The notes: generated from the sequence alone by a model not told the origin. A DNA stretch of 64,000 nt from Globisporangium splendens (GCA_006386115.1 VFIW01000079.1:124001-188000); one strand, 5' to 3'. Counted from the first letter of the stretch, positions 9,316 to 21,093 are shown. Numbers and translations are program-made.

Positions 9316-10821
9316 CTACCTGGATTTTATGGTGCGATATCGCGCTTGAAAGAGCGGATCGAAGAATGTTCGCCACTCGTCGTACGGGATTTCCTTGTCC
9401 TTGGCGTTTGCACGTGTCCAGAAATACCCAATGTCGGTGCCGCCGCGGAACTCGTGCCAGTCACAGCCCACAAACTGGCACAGGTTGCGGTATCCCCATC
9501 GTCTCCTGCGCTTGGGGAAAATCTCGACCACGAGCGTCTCGGGTCGCGCCCATAGGACGTTGACCATCCCGGCGCCGTGCATGCCGATCACAATGTCGCT
9601 GTTCGCAGTCACGTTCATTTGTTGAGCAATCGTGAGGTCCACAAAGTCCACGGACTGGAAAACTACGTTTAGGTGTTTGTACTCATCGCGCATTTTGTCG
9701 AGAACCTCGTCCTCATTGACCCAGACACGCTGCACTGTGCGTCCTTTGTACGGTCTTCGCGTGATCACCGTGACGACGACAGCTTCGCCTTCTAACGGAG
9801 CTGGCTTGGATGACGACACACCCATCGTCGTCAGTGCAACCTCACGGAACTGTTTAAACAATTGCGATGCGTGGCATGGCTCCACATCGTTCAAATGCTG
9901 CATCATAGGACCCGAGCCTTCTTCTGGTGCGAGCATGACGTTCCCCTGGAAGTGCACGCGTTTCCCCATTAACGACTGACCCGTGACGATGTCGTGGTTC
10001 GGCGCGAGTAGCTTCTGACGCAGCGTGTCCACAGGCGAAGGGTATCCAGCGTCCAGGTACACCACCTGGGTTTGCTGCAAGTCCCATCCAAGCGCTTTGG
10101 CCACGAACCACGCGTTCAGCGTGCTGGAGACCTGGAAAAACGGATTGTGATCGTCCCGGCGAGCGATCAGGATCACTGACTGCGTAAACTCGACGAGTCG
10201 GTCTCCGTGCGCCGGCCCAGGTTGCAATCTGGCGTGGGCTGGGTCACATACCGTGGACTTTGGGTCCGCTCGCGTATCGACACCCGTGAGGATCGCCTCC
10301 CAGATTGCCCACGCATTCGGTGAAAAGCGGCTCCCGTGCTTGGATTCCGCGAACTGCTGGCACTGGCAGTGCACGATCTGGTCCGTGAACACGAACCGCG
10401 GGTCGTGGTCGCCTCCATCCTGGGAGATGTCGCTGATCGGCTGCGCGATGTCGACTTTGACGAGATTGAGCTCCAGGTTGCGGAACACCGTGGTCTTGAC
10501 TCCGCCCGCGACATTGTACACATTGACTTCTGTAGAAGCTGCTGGGTCCTGTCCCTTCTGGTCGCTAAGGCTGTCGTATCCGCAGAATTGGCGTTTGGAC
10601 GCGCGAATCTCCTCCAGGAGTCCCAGATCGCGCTGCTTGTAGCACAACTCGGCGAGCTGCTGCTGCTGTTGTGCCGTCATGACGCTCGCATCGGACCGCG
10701 TAGTCAGTCGAACGACACGAACACGCGCAAGCAGCGAGAACACACCGAGCACCACCAAGACGCCCAGAGCCACCGCGACGCTCGGTACCCTTCGCGTTTG
10801 CTGCCTTTTGGCTGGTTTCAT
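9316..10821 (-). CDS. GT61 (DUF563) family glycosyltransferase, type II membrane protein
   Basis: The product has 501 residues and no intron. A basic N-terminus is followed by a signal anchor at about residues 14-33 ('VAVALGVLVVLGVFSLLA'), so the enzyme is expected in the Golgi/ER lumen. The catalytic region carries the DUF563/GT61 hallmarks: 'VILIARRDDHNPFFQVSSTLNAW', 'VVVTVITRRPYKGRTVQRVW', and the 'DIVIGMHGAGMVNVLWARPE' block with 'VVEIFP'. GT61 enzymes transfer xylose, arabinose or GlcNAc to proteins or wall glycans; the donor and acceptor here are unknown. It is closely similar to the products at 12465-14207 (head to head, 1.64 kb apart) and 25508-27310. Cys residues around 'CSCPEL'-like and 'LCQF.GCDW' positions are shared by all three. 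Confidence 0.88.
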   Translation of the reverse strand: MKPAKRQQTRRVPSVAVALGVLVVLGVFSLLARVRVVRLTTRSDASVMTAQQQQQLAELCYKQRDLGLLEEIRASKRQFCGYDSLSDQKGQDPAASTEVNVYNVAGGVKTTVFRNLELNLVKVDIAQPISDISQDGGDHDPRFVFTDQIVHCQCQQFAESKHGSRFSPNAWAIWEAILTGVDTRADPKSTVCDPAHARLQPGPAHGDRLVEFTQSVILIARRDDHNPFFQVSSTLNAWFVAKALGWDLQQTQVVYLDAGYPSPVDTLRQKLLAPNHDIVTGQSLMGKRVHFQGNVMLAPEEGSGPMMQHLNDVEPCHASQLFKQFREVALTTMGVSSSKPAPLEGEAVVVTVITRRPYKGRTVQRVWVNEDEVLDKMRDEYKHLNVVFQSVDFVDLTIAQQMNVTANSDIVIGMHGAGMVNVLWARPETLVVEIFPKRRRRWGYRNLCQFVGCDWHEFRGGTDIGYFWTRANAKDKEIPYDEWRTFFDPLFQARYRTIKSR

Positions 10822-12464
10822 GACAAAAAATGCTGAGGTTGTACCAACCTGTCTGCTTCGATTATGATCTGAGAGTGGAAATTAATCTGCCATGGAGAGC
10901 GTACGACTGTGGCCACGGTTTCGCAGACGGAGAGACTGGCACTGCGGCGTAATCGCCAGCAACAACAACGCGGCGTAATAGGGAAATATCGCATTCGGCG
11001 TTCTCTCGTGCGCTTGCATTCCTGAAATGCAGAGCAGCAGCTTTTCAGTGCCGCCCGATCTTTGTCGTGCTGAAAATTGACATCTGAATTAATTGTTCAT
11101 ATCCGATGTGCAACGTTTATAGATGATTGTAATATCAAAGGATATACCTTTATACTATAGGTGAGAACTCTGCATACGCATTTTAGGAGGAGAAAGTTGA
11201 GTTCTCTGTGTTCAACGCTGCTGTGTGTATTAATTTGCAGTTGTTTGATTTTGCTCAGCATTAGTAAATTGACTGAATAGGGAATTAAAACTGGGATATA
11301 ATTGCAGATGCAGGGCTGTGCGAGATGACAGAAACTGAACGTGTTGTTTCTGACTTCTTGAGCATGTAAATGCAGCATCTGGCGTGAAACTAATGCTGCC
11401 TTCACCAACATGGTCTGCGAGGTATCGCATCTTCTGGCATGGCGGTGTAGGCAATGAATTTCATGGCAGAACTTGCTGGCGGTTGGTTTCGTCGTTGATC
11501 GCCTTTGGTTGCATGATGAAAGTGGTCCTTCAGCTGTTCTCACTCAGTTTCCATTGAAGAGGAGCATTTTATGATAACTAATTTACAAAAGGAAACCAAC
11601 AAACGAAATTGGATGAAGCAAGAAGTTCGCGCCAGTTAAACAGCGTTGCACTTAAGAATAACATAGAGACTGCTTGCGCTAACCAGGCTTCGTTTAGTTC
11701 TGTTCTATGGTAAACCGCTTTCTCCTCTCGCTGCTCCATCAGGATGAGTACGCGGCAGAACTGTTTTCTCGTGTCAAAGTGTTGTGCCTCGCTTGGACAG
11801 TCACTCCTCTATAAGGAATACTAATGTGATAGCTTCCTCTTCGAATGCAAAAGCATTTGTGTGCCGACACCATCATCTCATCGCGTCCTCTCGTTCGCAC
11901 AAAAGTGTCGCACATCGTGCCAATAGCCTCCCATCAAAACACATCCATCAAACAGCTATCCTCACATATTCCAGCAGTATACAAGCATACATTAATATAC
12001 TATCACCTGTATAATCTCCATCTAAATGCTAATATTTCAGTTTGAGTGTCCGAATAAAATCATTGTATGTTTTGCAGATTCTGCCACTAGCCTCTACCTT
12101 CCATTTCGCTGTGTGAGATGCTGCATTTGGACAACTCCAAGCCACTGTATCACACACACACCTGCCTCCCTCCTCTCTCTTCCTCGTGCATCACGCGCTC
12201 TTCCCATGCGCACGCGATCCCGCACAATCGCTTCTCCACACACACGCACGAGCGCATTGGTCCCATATCGCACTCATATTCTCCGTCCAAGAAGGTGATC
12301 ATATCCAAAGTAACCGCTGCCTTGCTACTGTATTATTAATACGCTGTGCGTGTCCCACATTGCGCCAAACCGCCGTCGCCGCATCGCACGTTGCACAATT
12401 GAAAAGGTCACTCGCTCATTCGCCAAGTCACCAGCTCCAGACGACCATCCAACAGCTATAACAA
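10822..12464. promoter_or_regulatory. 1.64 kb shared intergenic region between divergent GT61 genes
   Basis: No coding sequence is supported here. The region separates two head-to-head GT61 paralogues and is the probable centre of the inverted duplication. It contains AT-rich stretches at 11.1-11.6 and 11.9-12.1 kb and a CA/CT-rich tract at about 12.14-12.27 kb just ahead of the right-hand gene. Confidence 0.5.
12414..12428 (+). promoter_or_regulatory. Oomycete initiator-like element before GT61 gene
   Basis: GCTCATTCGCCAAGT lies 37 bp before the ATG at 12465. It resembles the oomycete Inr consensus (GCTCATTYNNCAWTTT) in its first nine positions but lacks the T-rich end. Assigned by motif only. 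Confidence 0.4.
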
Positions 12465-14207
12465 ATGGGAGGAGGACGCAAAGGGAGCCACAACCACGGC
12501 CAGAAGGGCGTGCGCCGCGAGCGGCTGCAGATGGTGGCGCTCGCGTTCATCGTCGTAGGCTTCGTGTCCATGGCGTTCCGCTTCCGCGAGCTGCCGAACG
12601 CCGCGCGCGCGCGCGAGTCGCTGTCCACGATGCGCGGCAATGCGGAAGCCGCGCTCGCCAACGCGAATGCAATGAACACTGTCGCGGCCATGAAGCGCGA
12701 GGCGAGCGAGCCGCAGGTGACGATGCTCACGCAAGCACAGCAGCAGTATGAGCAGCCAAAGGACGAAGCCAATGCCGCAGCAACTACTGACAAGCCGTCC
12801 GAGACGCCAAAGCCGACGGAGACCCCTGAACCGACGCTGCCGCCGGCGCAACAGCGCCTGATCTGCCAGCGCGAGCGCGATTATGGCATCCTGGACGCCA
12901 TCCGCAAGGACGCACGCACGTTCTGCAAGAACAACGACGCACATACAACGCAGGTGACGCTGTACAACGTCGCTGGTGGCATCAAGACGACCATTTTGCG
13001 CAACTTTGAGCTCAACATGGACGACGTGAAGATCCACCGCCCGATTAAGGACCTGTCCCAGGACGGCGGCGGTCACGATCCGCGGTTCATCTACTCGGAC
13101 AAGCTCGTCCAGTGTTCGTGCCCGGAATTGGCTGAAGCCGTGCGCGAGTCCAAGCATCCGTTCGTGCTCTGGGACCCGTCGCTGGCGCTCGTGAACACGA
13201 CCAAGGACCCGCTGCCGACGATCTGTGAACCAAGTCTCGTCACGTTACCGTCTGCGGAAGCCGCTGATGAGAACTCGAACAACGTGGTCGTGTTCACGGA
13301 CCCAGTGATCCTGATCTCGCGCCGCGACGACCACAATCCGTTTTTCCAGGTCTCGAATGCGCTCAACGCGTGGATCGTGGCCAAGTCGCTGAACTGGGAC
13401 TTTAACCGCATCCGAGTCGTGCATTTCGATGCTGGGTACCCTTCGCCTGTCGACGCATTGCACCAGAAGCTGCTCGCCCCCAAGCACGACATTGTCACTG
13501 GTGCCTCGCTCATGGGCAAGCGCGTCGTGTTCAAGTCGGACGCGATGCTCGCGCCATGGGAAGTCTCGGGTCCGATGATGCAGCACTTGAACGACCGCGA
13601 GCCGTGCTACAACTCGGAGATGATGAAGGATTTCCGCTCGCTCTCACTGCAATTGCTGGGTGTCGCACCGACCAAACAGCACATCGTGGACACGATCGAC
13701 GAGAACAACCCGAAGCGCTCGTCGTCGACTGTCGTCGTGACTGTGATCACTCGGAGACCGTATAAAGGCCGCACAGTGCAGCGCGTGTGGCGGAACGAGG
13801 ACCAAATCCTGGACAAGTTGCGCGAGGAGTACGCGGACTTGAACGTCGTCTTCCAGTCGGTCGAGTTTGTGGACCTGACGCTCGACAAGCAGATGCAGGT
13901 GATCATCAACAGCGACGTCGTGATCGGCATGCACGGCGCCGGTATGGTGAACGTGCTGTGGGCACGGCCAGAGACGCTCGTGATCGAGATCTTCCCCAGA
14001 CTCCGCAAGCGCTGGGGGTACCGCAATCTGTGCCAGTTTCTTGGCTGCGACTGGCACGAGTTCCGCGGCGGCACCGACATCGGGCAGGACGAGGCTGCCA
14101 ACACCAAGGACAAGAGCATCGAGTACGAAGAGTGGCGCAAGTTCTTCGATCCGCTGCTGCGCAAACGCTACGCGCAGGTTGAAGCGCAGCAAAACCCAAG
14201 CGTGTAA
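12465..14207 (+). CDS. GT61 (DUF563) family glycosyltransferase, type II membrane protein
   Basis: The product has 580 residues from a single exon. The basic leader (residues 1-17) and signal anchor (about 18-36, 'LQMVALAFIVVGFVSMAF') predict a type II Golgi enzyme. A stem rich in Ala, Gln, Lys, Pro, Thr and Glu (about 40-125) follows. The catalytic domain holds 'VILISRRDDHNPFFQVSNAL', 'VTVITRRPYKGRTVQRVW', 'FQSVEFVDLTLDKQM' and 'VVIGMHGAGMVNVLWARPE', then 'GYRNLCQFLGCDWHEFRGG'. It is very GC-rich at third positions, which also produces long antisense open frames that are not genes. It has the same family and layout as 9316-10821, and the zinc-knuckle gene at 14371 converges on it. The substrate is unknown. 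Confidence 0.9.
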   Translation: MGGGRKGSHNHGQKGVRRERLQMVALAFIVVGFVSMAFRFRELPNAARARESLSTMRGNAEAALANANAMNTVAAMKREASEPQVTMLTQAQQQYEQPKDEANAAATTDKPSETPKPTETPEPTLPPAQQRLICQRERDYGILDAIRKDARTFCKNNDAHTTQVTLYNVAGGIKTTILRNFELNMDDVKIHRPIKDLSQDGGGHDPRFIYSDKLVQCSCPELAEAVRESKHPFVLWDPSLALVNTTKDPLPTICEPSLVTLPSAEAADENSNNVVVFTDPVILISRRDDHNPFFQVSNALNAWIVAKSLNWDFNRIRVVHFDAGYPSPVDALHQKLLAPKHDIVTGASLMGKRVVFKSDAMLAPWEVSGPMMQHLNDREPCYNSEMMKDFRSLSLQLLGVAPTKQHIVDTIDENNPKRSSSTVVVTVITRRPYKGRTVQRVWRNEDQILDKLREEYADLNVVFQSVEFVDLTLDKQMQVIINSDVVIGMHGAGMVNVLWARPETLVIEIFPRLRKRWGYRNLCQFLGCDWHEFRGGTDIGQDEAANTKDKSIEYEEWRKFFDPLLRKRYAQVEAQQNPSV

Positions 14208-14370
14208 ACCAAACAACAAGAGTACACTCACATGCTACATTTAACAGTACAGACGGCATCACCCACTCTCTATCATCCCACCCACACATCTACACACACA
14301 CACACCTACAAATACATTCTCTAACTTATCGTGCGCTTCTACATTCTTCCATGCCTCTCACTCTCTCTCT

Positions 14371-15486
14371 CTATTTGGCCGCTGGTTTGGACTTCTTGGT
14401 CTTGCGGTGGTCGTCAAAGTGGAGCGTGCAGAGGTTGGCTGTGCGCTCGTAGGCCGGACGCGAGCACCCGTCGACGGCGCAGCGCTTGCCGCCGCCGTGC
14501 GCCCAGCAGACGCCATTCGAGACCGAGATCGTCGCGCACTGTGCGAACGAGCAGATTGTGCCGCCTCCGTGCGACCAGCACACACCCTTGGTCTTGGCGC
14601 GGTTCACGCAGTCCGGGACCTTGCATTTCACCGAGCCGCCTGATGAATAGCAAAGCAATCAAGAGGCTCGTTAGAACAAGAGGGAAGAGCAACATGGATG
14701 CTTGTGTGGTGACCTCACCGTGTTTCCAGCACTTGCGAGCATGTTTGGCTCGGCTCCCGCAGCCGTCGACGATGCAGTACTTGCTGCCTTTCTTCGTTGG
14801 AACCGCGTAAGCTTCTCCTGCTGGGGATGAGACCGAGTCCATGGTCTTGACGACCGTCTCCTCTCTCTTGCTGTGCTGTCGTTTGACCCCGAGGCTCTTG
14901 CTGCTGGCGGTGGTTTTGCTGGTGGCAACAGGACGACGGCGCTTGACCTTGAGCTGCTCATGGGTCGGCGTGTGTGTGATGTTGCTGAACGACGCGGCCG
15001 TTGTCGCGGTTGCCGTCGTCGGCGTGTGATAGTGAACACTGTCAGCGTCTCGCTCATGTGGACGCTCGGCATCTGGATCACATTTAGAGAAGGTGAGTGT
15101 TTGTACAAGAATGTCCTCTACCGATTAGTGTCCTCTGGCGTTTACCCACCGAAATACACGGTCGTTTGGTCGTCGACGTCGTTGTGCTGCGTCGCGAGGA
15201 TGAACGCCAGCGAGCACTTCTCGCGGCTCGAGGGCGTGCACTGCGGCGTCCGAGTAGTCTCTTGAACCTGGTACTGGTTGTTGTCATGCACGCTGTGCTG
15301 GACAAGTGACCGATACGCCATGCTGTGACTCGGCGACAACACGTGTCCCACGTGATGATGATGATAGCGCAGTGTCTGGTGCTGCGTCGAGGGAGTGAGG
15401 AGCTCCACGAACGCGACCGTCGCGTCCACCATCGTCCTGCGTGATCCACGTGAAATCTGCAACTGACACCGCGTCCCAGTCGCCAT
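14371..15486 (-). CDS. Three-exon Cys/His zinc-knuckle protein (oomycete 'WRKY19-like')
   Basis: Exons 15486-15146, 15038-14719 and 14639-14371 give 309 residues. Introns are 107 bp (GTAAAC...GACAG) and 79 bp (GTGAGG...ATCAG), and both joins keep the frame. The N-terminal third is His/Gln-rich and low-complexity, and the middle is basic. The C-terminal 130 residues form four tandem units of C-x4-C-x(8-10)-C-x2-H ('CIVDGC..KCWKHG', 'CKVPDC..VCWSHGG', 'CSFAQC..VCWAHGGG', 'CAVDGC..LCTLHF'), ending in a Lys-rich tail. Databases usually call such oomycete proteins WRKY19-like, although no WRKYGQK sequence is present. Nucleic-acid or protein binding is plausible and unproven. It converges on the GT61 gene, as the decayed copy at 8.7-9.1 kb does on its own GT61 partner. 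Confidence 0.8.
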
Positions 15487-18331
15487 GAAGCCACCGAGAG
15501 AGGCGAATAAAGAGAGGCCAGATCGGGGGATGAGGCCAGACAGGCTAGGCTCCGCACCCCCGATCCCGCTTCACCTAATAAGAATGACACAAAGAAAAAA
15601 ACAGAAAGAGGACAATGCAGGATCCCCCTATTGGCCTCAACGAAATCGACTGTGGATTCAGTCAACGAGCAGTGGAGATAGAGAGGGAAGCTTGCAGATC
15701 AGACGCTTGCATGACGGCATCCCCTATGCAGACGCAGTGTGGGTCTTTCTCCTCTGTTTTGAGTGAGCGTGTATCGTTGCGCGAGTTGTGTTGCTCATGC
15801 AGAAATGAGGGGCGAGACAGTGCATTGAAGTCGAGTGTCTCTGTACAACAGCAAGTCTCTCGATTGGCACACTTCACACTCTTATGTATTTAAACAGGTT
15901 CTTTCAACTTCACTTTGGAAATTGAACGCTGGATCCAATCAACAACATGCATTGATAGAGGCGCGCTGAAGAAGACAGAGGAATGGCCAAACGAACCCAA
16001 CGGCAACGTTGATGCTGGAAAGGCTGCACTGACGTTGAGTGCAGAAAAAAGGCAGAACGTTCTTGAAATCCTGCTGGTGAAAATCAGGAACAGCCACTAT
16101 TGGTGTGTTGTCAGTAGCGACAGTGATCAAATCGAGTATAGAATGATGCACACCATTGAGTGCTAGAATAGAAGTCCGCGACAATGAGGGTTCTTGCAAG
16201 TTGCAGCAGCACTCGACTCATGTCCGAGTAAATGGAAGTCCGAGATGACTTGTCCTAGACACTGCGATTACTCAGTCGTAAAACACGAAATTTGTGGCTT
16301 CTTTGGGAGTGCAGCATCTCCGTTCAAGTTTATGAGATGGAGATGGTCAGCGAGCGACATCACCAGGACGGATGCTTGCTCACTGCCTACAGTAGTTTGG
16401 TGGTTGTGCTGTGGTTCGGCTCGGCTGCCTGGCGTCGATGACCTCAGTGGTCTGTCCAGGTGTGTCACCCCGGACGAAGTGGTGAAGAACTGTGACTCAC
16501 ACATGTCTCGCGTGGCGATTGCGCTCGAGTCGCTGGGCTCAAAGCGTTCAGTATGGTACACTCGGTGCACTGTACTCGGCAGAGCTCATTCCATTGCGCA
16601 CTGCCAACCACTCGATTTGCGATCCGATTGTTCAGTGTATCCAAAAGCTCCTCAATTGGCGCTGCGGGTTGTCAGTTTATTTCGAATGGCGCTCTGATCA
16701 GAAGAGACTTGAGATGCAGTCCCTCTTGCTTGCCTGTGCACAGAGTGAGGTCGCTATTTTTGGTGAATCTTATATGGAGTGCTTGCTCACAGACTGCTTG
16801 CTCGCATTCTTTGTAAACGTTATCTGCAAAATGGATCTCACTCGTGCCAACGTGCGTTTTTTATTTCTTCTATGCAGCCCTTTGTCCTCCAGCACACATG
16901 CACGATAGATCATGTTGAACGACGCAGGACTCGAGCAACGACACCATCGCGACAGGCGTGGGCTCATCCATCGACAAGCGATGTCGACGCCTGACCCAGA
17001 TGCCTCGCCAGCAACTGGTCCTCCCTCTGTTGCATCGCTTTTGATGGAGAAAGCGACGACACAACGAACACGATTCTCTCGTAATGAGTGAGGTTTCAGA
17101 CTTTCGTCATACGATGATGACACTTGGAAAAGAGTGCAGCACTCTGGTTGATGCATTGTCCAACGCTCTCAAAGATCTTGAAGCTCCGCTCCATTCGTTC
17201 GTTACCAACTCGCTTGGTGAATTGCAACCGCTCATTCGTTGCGTCGACTGGGCAGAAAGACCGAACGCAACTCGACGACAGTAAACATCGTACTCGCGCT
17301 GATTTCTCCATGGAATGAAAATGAGTCGTGCACCTTATGTGTTGCAGTTCGCTTTCTTCCATTTCGACGCACACAGAAACAAGCAACTGCCAGTGTGCAT
17401 ATCATGGTCCCGTTTTGTGAGGGTTCGACTCGCGCCAGGATGCCTACCGTACAAAAGCGTCAAGACAGCCACTGACCACATGCATCAGTGTTTCGTCAGC
17501 GTTGCTGCAAAATGCTGCGTCGAATGAAAACAGGCGCGCTCAGATCATGAGGGCGGAATTGTCGACAAGCTTTATCGAACGACAGTACTGTAGTCGAGAT
17601 GACAAGCTTCAAAATGCTGCGAGAGTGAACCCTCTTGTTGTTTTCGCGCGACATGGCTTTCTTCCATGAAGAGCTCATCATGAAGGCACTAATGTACTGT
17701 ACCCAGCGTACTTGGTGTCGACGTCGCCCCTCAGCCACCCAAAGTGGTTGTCATCTGCTCGACGCGCTGACGTCATTCGGCATTTTTCTAGACTGCTCAT
17801 GGAGAAACTCAGTGCGCGAAGCATGTGGCAGTGGACGAATGCTGCAATTGTTGGCGTCATTGCCATTAGGGCGATTGCCAAGGACGTTTACGATAAATGT
17901 CCATGTGAAGGTGAACGGCGGTGGGCTATGCACAAGCGGACTTACAGCATCGCAAGTCCTTCATGGTGCTGCGATGCGACCAAAGTCCATGTGATCATCG
18001 GAATGAGCTTTTGCAACATCCAACCCGGACTTCTATTAATTTGTGCCAACTTTTATGTGGAGTACCAGTGTAAAAACCGGTAGATGAGTGAGTCATCACG
18101 GTATTGGACTCTAGTGACATCCGGACCTCTATTCAGTGCAATCAGTGAGGTTTCTAACAAAAGTTGTTATTTCACTCTGTCTGATGTCGAAGATTCTTTT
18201 CATGTGTCCGGTTCAGTACAAGAGGCGCTCTATTCGAGTGTTCAACAGTGCTTTAGCAACACTTTCATCGAACTGTGGCGTTTGGGGATTCTGAAGCTGT
18301 ATCCAACAACAATTGGTCCACAACCGCAACG
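15487..18331. other. 2.8 kb without a supported gene; possible gene relics
   Basis: No open frame exceeds about 170 codons and none shows a known domain. Some stretches read more like protein than chance: 16.55-16.7 kb plus ('LGALYSAELIPLRTANHS' then 'IVQCIQKLLNW'), 17084-17284 plus (66 residues, amphipathic), and 17.8-18.08 kb plus (two hydrophobic segments). They lie in different frames without convincing splice sites, so they are recorded as possible remnants of one decayed gene and not as genes. Confidence 0.4.
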
Positions 18332-20676
18332 ATGGCCGACAACGATCCGCGCGCCAAGCTCTTTAACGGTGCGTGCATCTTTCTACGTTTTACATGCTGT
18401 TTATGTGCGCTTTCTTCAGCTACCCGCTCGCACCTTTTGCATCGTTCAACTCTTTCTTTGGGCTTCACAATGTCACTCCAACTGTCTCGTCATCTGTAGA
18501 CCAAGTGCATGGATACATCAAGCTTAATGGTCTCTGCGTGTCCCTGATCGACACGCCGCAGTTCCAGCGGCTGCGCGACCTGAAGCAGCTCGGCACGCTC
18601 TACTACGTCTTCCCGGGTGCTTCGCACAACCGCTTCGAGCACTCGCTTGGCGTCGGGTACCTTGCTGGCGAGACCGTCGAGCGCTTCCGCCTGCAACAGC
18701 CCGAGCTCGAGCTCACGCAGCGCGAGTCCAATCTTTTGGTATGGCGCTCCTGTCGTTTTCTGGCTTGTTCAGATGGATCCGCAGCTATATACCTCATGTG
18801 TGGACTGCTTGCGTGTGTTTAGAGTGCTGCGGGGTTGCTTCACGACATTGGCCATGGTCCCTTTTCGCATGTGTTTGAGCACCAGTTCATGCCGCAGGTG
18901 ATGGTCAACGGCGGGGATATCAACTACCACCACGAAGACATGTCGCTCAAGATGATCGAGTACATGGTCGACGAGAACAACATTGACATTGAGAAGGACG
19001 ACCTGCGGTTCATCCAGGAGCTCATCGTCGGTGCCAAAGAGTGAGTGAATTGAAATGGGTGGACATGGCTTCCCCGAAAGTAGCTCTTTACATGTGAGAC
19101 CAACGCCTTGAGTGTCTCTTGTAGCCACCATATGCAGAAGCGCATGGATCCACGCGGGTACCTCTACGAGATTGTCGCGAACGGCCGCAACTGCATCGAT
19201 GTCGACAAGTTTGACTACTTGGCGCGCGACATGCTCAACCTGTTTGGCGTGCGCAAAGGTTTCAACTTTTCGCGGCTGTGGATGTTCAACCGCGTGATCG
19301 ACGACCAGATCTGCTACCACACGTCGGTGAACCTCGATATCTACGATCTCTTCCAGCAGCGGTACCAGATGCACAAGTCAATCTACAACCACCGCAAGGG
19401 CAAGGCTGTCGAGTTTATGATCTGTGACGCAATGATGCTCGCAGGTAAACAGAGCTCTGTGTAGCTTTTGTCATTCGTTTGAATGGTTGTTGTGCCTTGA
19501 CGTCTGTTGTTTTCGCTGTTGCTGGAAAACAGACAAAGAGCTGGGGATTTCTGCCGCGACGCACTCACCAGCCGAGTTCCAATTTCTCACTGATCACGTT
19601 GTTCATGTACGGCTATGACTATGAGCTATGTAGCTCCTCAGTTAAGATTGTTTGGACCTGACTGTCTTTTGGGTTTGACTTATAGACCATTGAAGCGTCG
19701 AAGAACCCGACACTCACGGAATCGCGACGCATTATCAAGCAACTGCGGTGTCGCCAGCTCTACGAGTTCATCGACGAGTACCTGTTGCCGCCGCACCTCA
19801 CGTCCAAGATCCCGCGGGTCACGAGCGAGAACATCGCGTGCCACAATGTGACGGACGGCGTGACTTTGAACCCCGAGGATATCATCATCGCGGACGGACG
19901 TCTGAACTACAACCTCCAAGACCAGAATCCCGTCGACAACGTGTCGTTCTACAGCTCCAACGACTTGAACCATTCTTTCCACATCCCCAAGGATCAAGTC
20001 AGTCTGCTCTTCCCTGAAAAGGTACGTGGATCTTCAGTTTTTGAGACAGTTCTAGCTGCTTTGACGCTCCTGTCATATTGCCATTTCTTCGTGTCTTCTG
20101 CAGTTTGAAGAGCGTGTGATCCGTGTCTACAGCCGAAACTCGTCGCCAGACATCCAAAAAGCCATTTTCGTACGTGTCGTTTCTCATTTCTCGTGTGTAA
20201 ATCTTCCTGGTGGAGTTTGCCATATCGACTTGTGCTTGTTTGTGTGGAGCAGAATGCATTCCGAAGCTTTCTGCGTACATTTAGCACGACTTTGCCGCCG
20301 CCGTCCCCTTCGTCCAAGGTAAACAACAGAATGCAACCATTGTCCATATTCTCACGAAATTGGAGCTAACTGCTCTTGGTACAGATTCTGCCGAAAGTGA
20401 CGGGACCATCTAGAGCGCGCAACTCGGTTGTGAATGCCAGTTTACTGCCAGGTAAATCCTAGTTCTCCAGTGATCTCTGCTTCTGGTTTCATTGCTCCTT
20501 GCTGATGCCGTCGTTCAACATGATCTGTTGTAGCTCTTCAAGAGACTGATCAGGATGAAGAAGAAGCTGGGAGCAACTTCTCCAATGGTTTTGACAGCAC
20601 CAACGGCGACGCTCGCACGATCGATGAGATTGACGAGGAGGAACGGAGTGTCAAGCGCCAAAGACCTACTGAATAG
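18332..20676 (+). CDS. SAMHD1: SAMHD1-type HD-domain dNTP triphosphohydrolase, ten exons
   Basis: Exons are 18332-18368, 18500-18738, 18823-19040, 19125-19444, 19533-19606, 19686-20021, 20104-20169, 20253-20318, 20385-20451 and 20534-20676. All joins keep the frame, giving 521 residues. The HD metal site is complete: H60 in 'HNRFEHS', H99-D100 in '[12 protein letters not shown]' and D192 in '[12 protein letters not shown]'. The residues that bind activating guanine nucleotide in human SAMHD1 are also kept ('DTPQFQRLR': D30, Q35, R38). There is no N-terminal SAM domain; the protein starts directly at '[14 protein letters not shown]'. The C-terminal acidic tail ends 'KRQRPTE'. Predicted role: hydrolysis of dNTPs to nucleoside plus triphosphate, setting dNTP pools. 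The exon 5 donor (19606) is the least certain border. Confidence 0.9.
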
Positions 20677-21093
20677 CTCGTCCCGTTAGGACAATTTCAT
20701 TTGCCAACCAAATTGCGTCGAAAGACTTGGCACGGTATACGACTGCAACTGGATGCTGATATTTATAGGTGTTCCTGGAGCGTGCGAACCACTTTCGCTG
20801 CGCTGAAGCGACTGCTTGTGCGATCATGCTCGACGTGAAGAGAACGCTGTCGACTTGCGCGTGTCTCCCTTCTGCTTTGGCCACACTGACGCTTAATCGG
20901 AAGCTCTGAAAAGTGCGACGATCATCGACTGCATAATGTTCTTGTCTGGATCTCGGGAATAAAAACTGCAGGAGCAGCTTCTTGGCATCCAAACAGCTCA
21001 TTTCCAATTCTCACAAGTCCCTGCCTCGCAGTATCCTTGTACTTTCTTACTCGAGACCGGAAAACGTGTGAGCTCGCTGTGCCCGTCACCATC
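20677..21093. other. Intergenic region, no supported gene
   Basis: Nothing recognisable. An upstream exon of the small hypothetical gene that follows could lie here, but no splice pair is convincing. Confidence 0.35.

Noticed and set aside
12456..14289. Minus-strand open frames of 130-230 codons opposite the GT61 gene
   Set aside because: Antisense shadows of a highly GC3-biased gene with clear glycosyltransferase motifs.
14281..14375. CACACA and CTCTCT runs as functional repeats
   Set aside because: Short simple-sequence tracts in a 3' flank, with no structure beyond microsatellite composition.
15142..15486. Stand-alone 114-codon gene
   Set aside because: It ends at a GTAAAC donor and joins in frame to the next exon of the zinc-knuckle gene, so it is exon 1.
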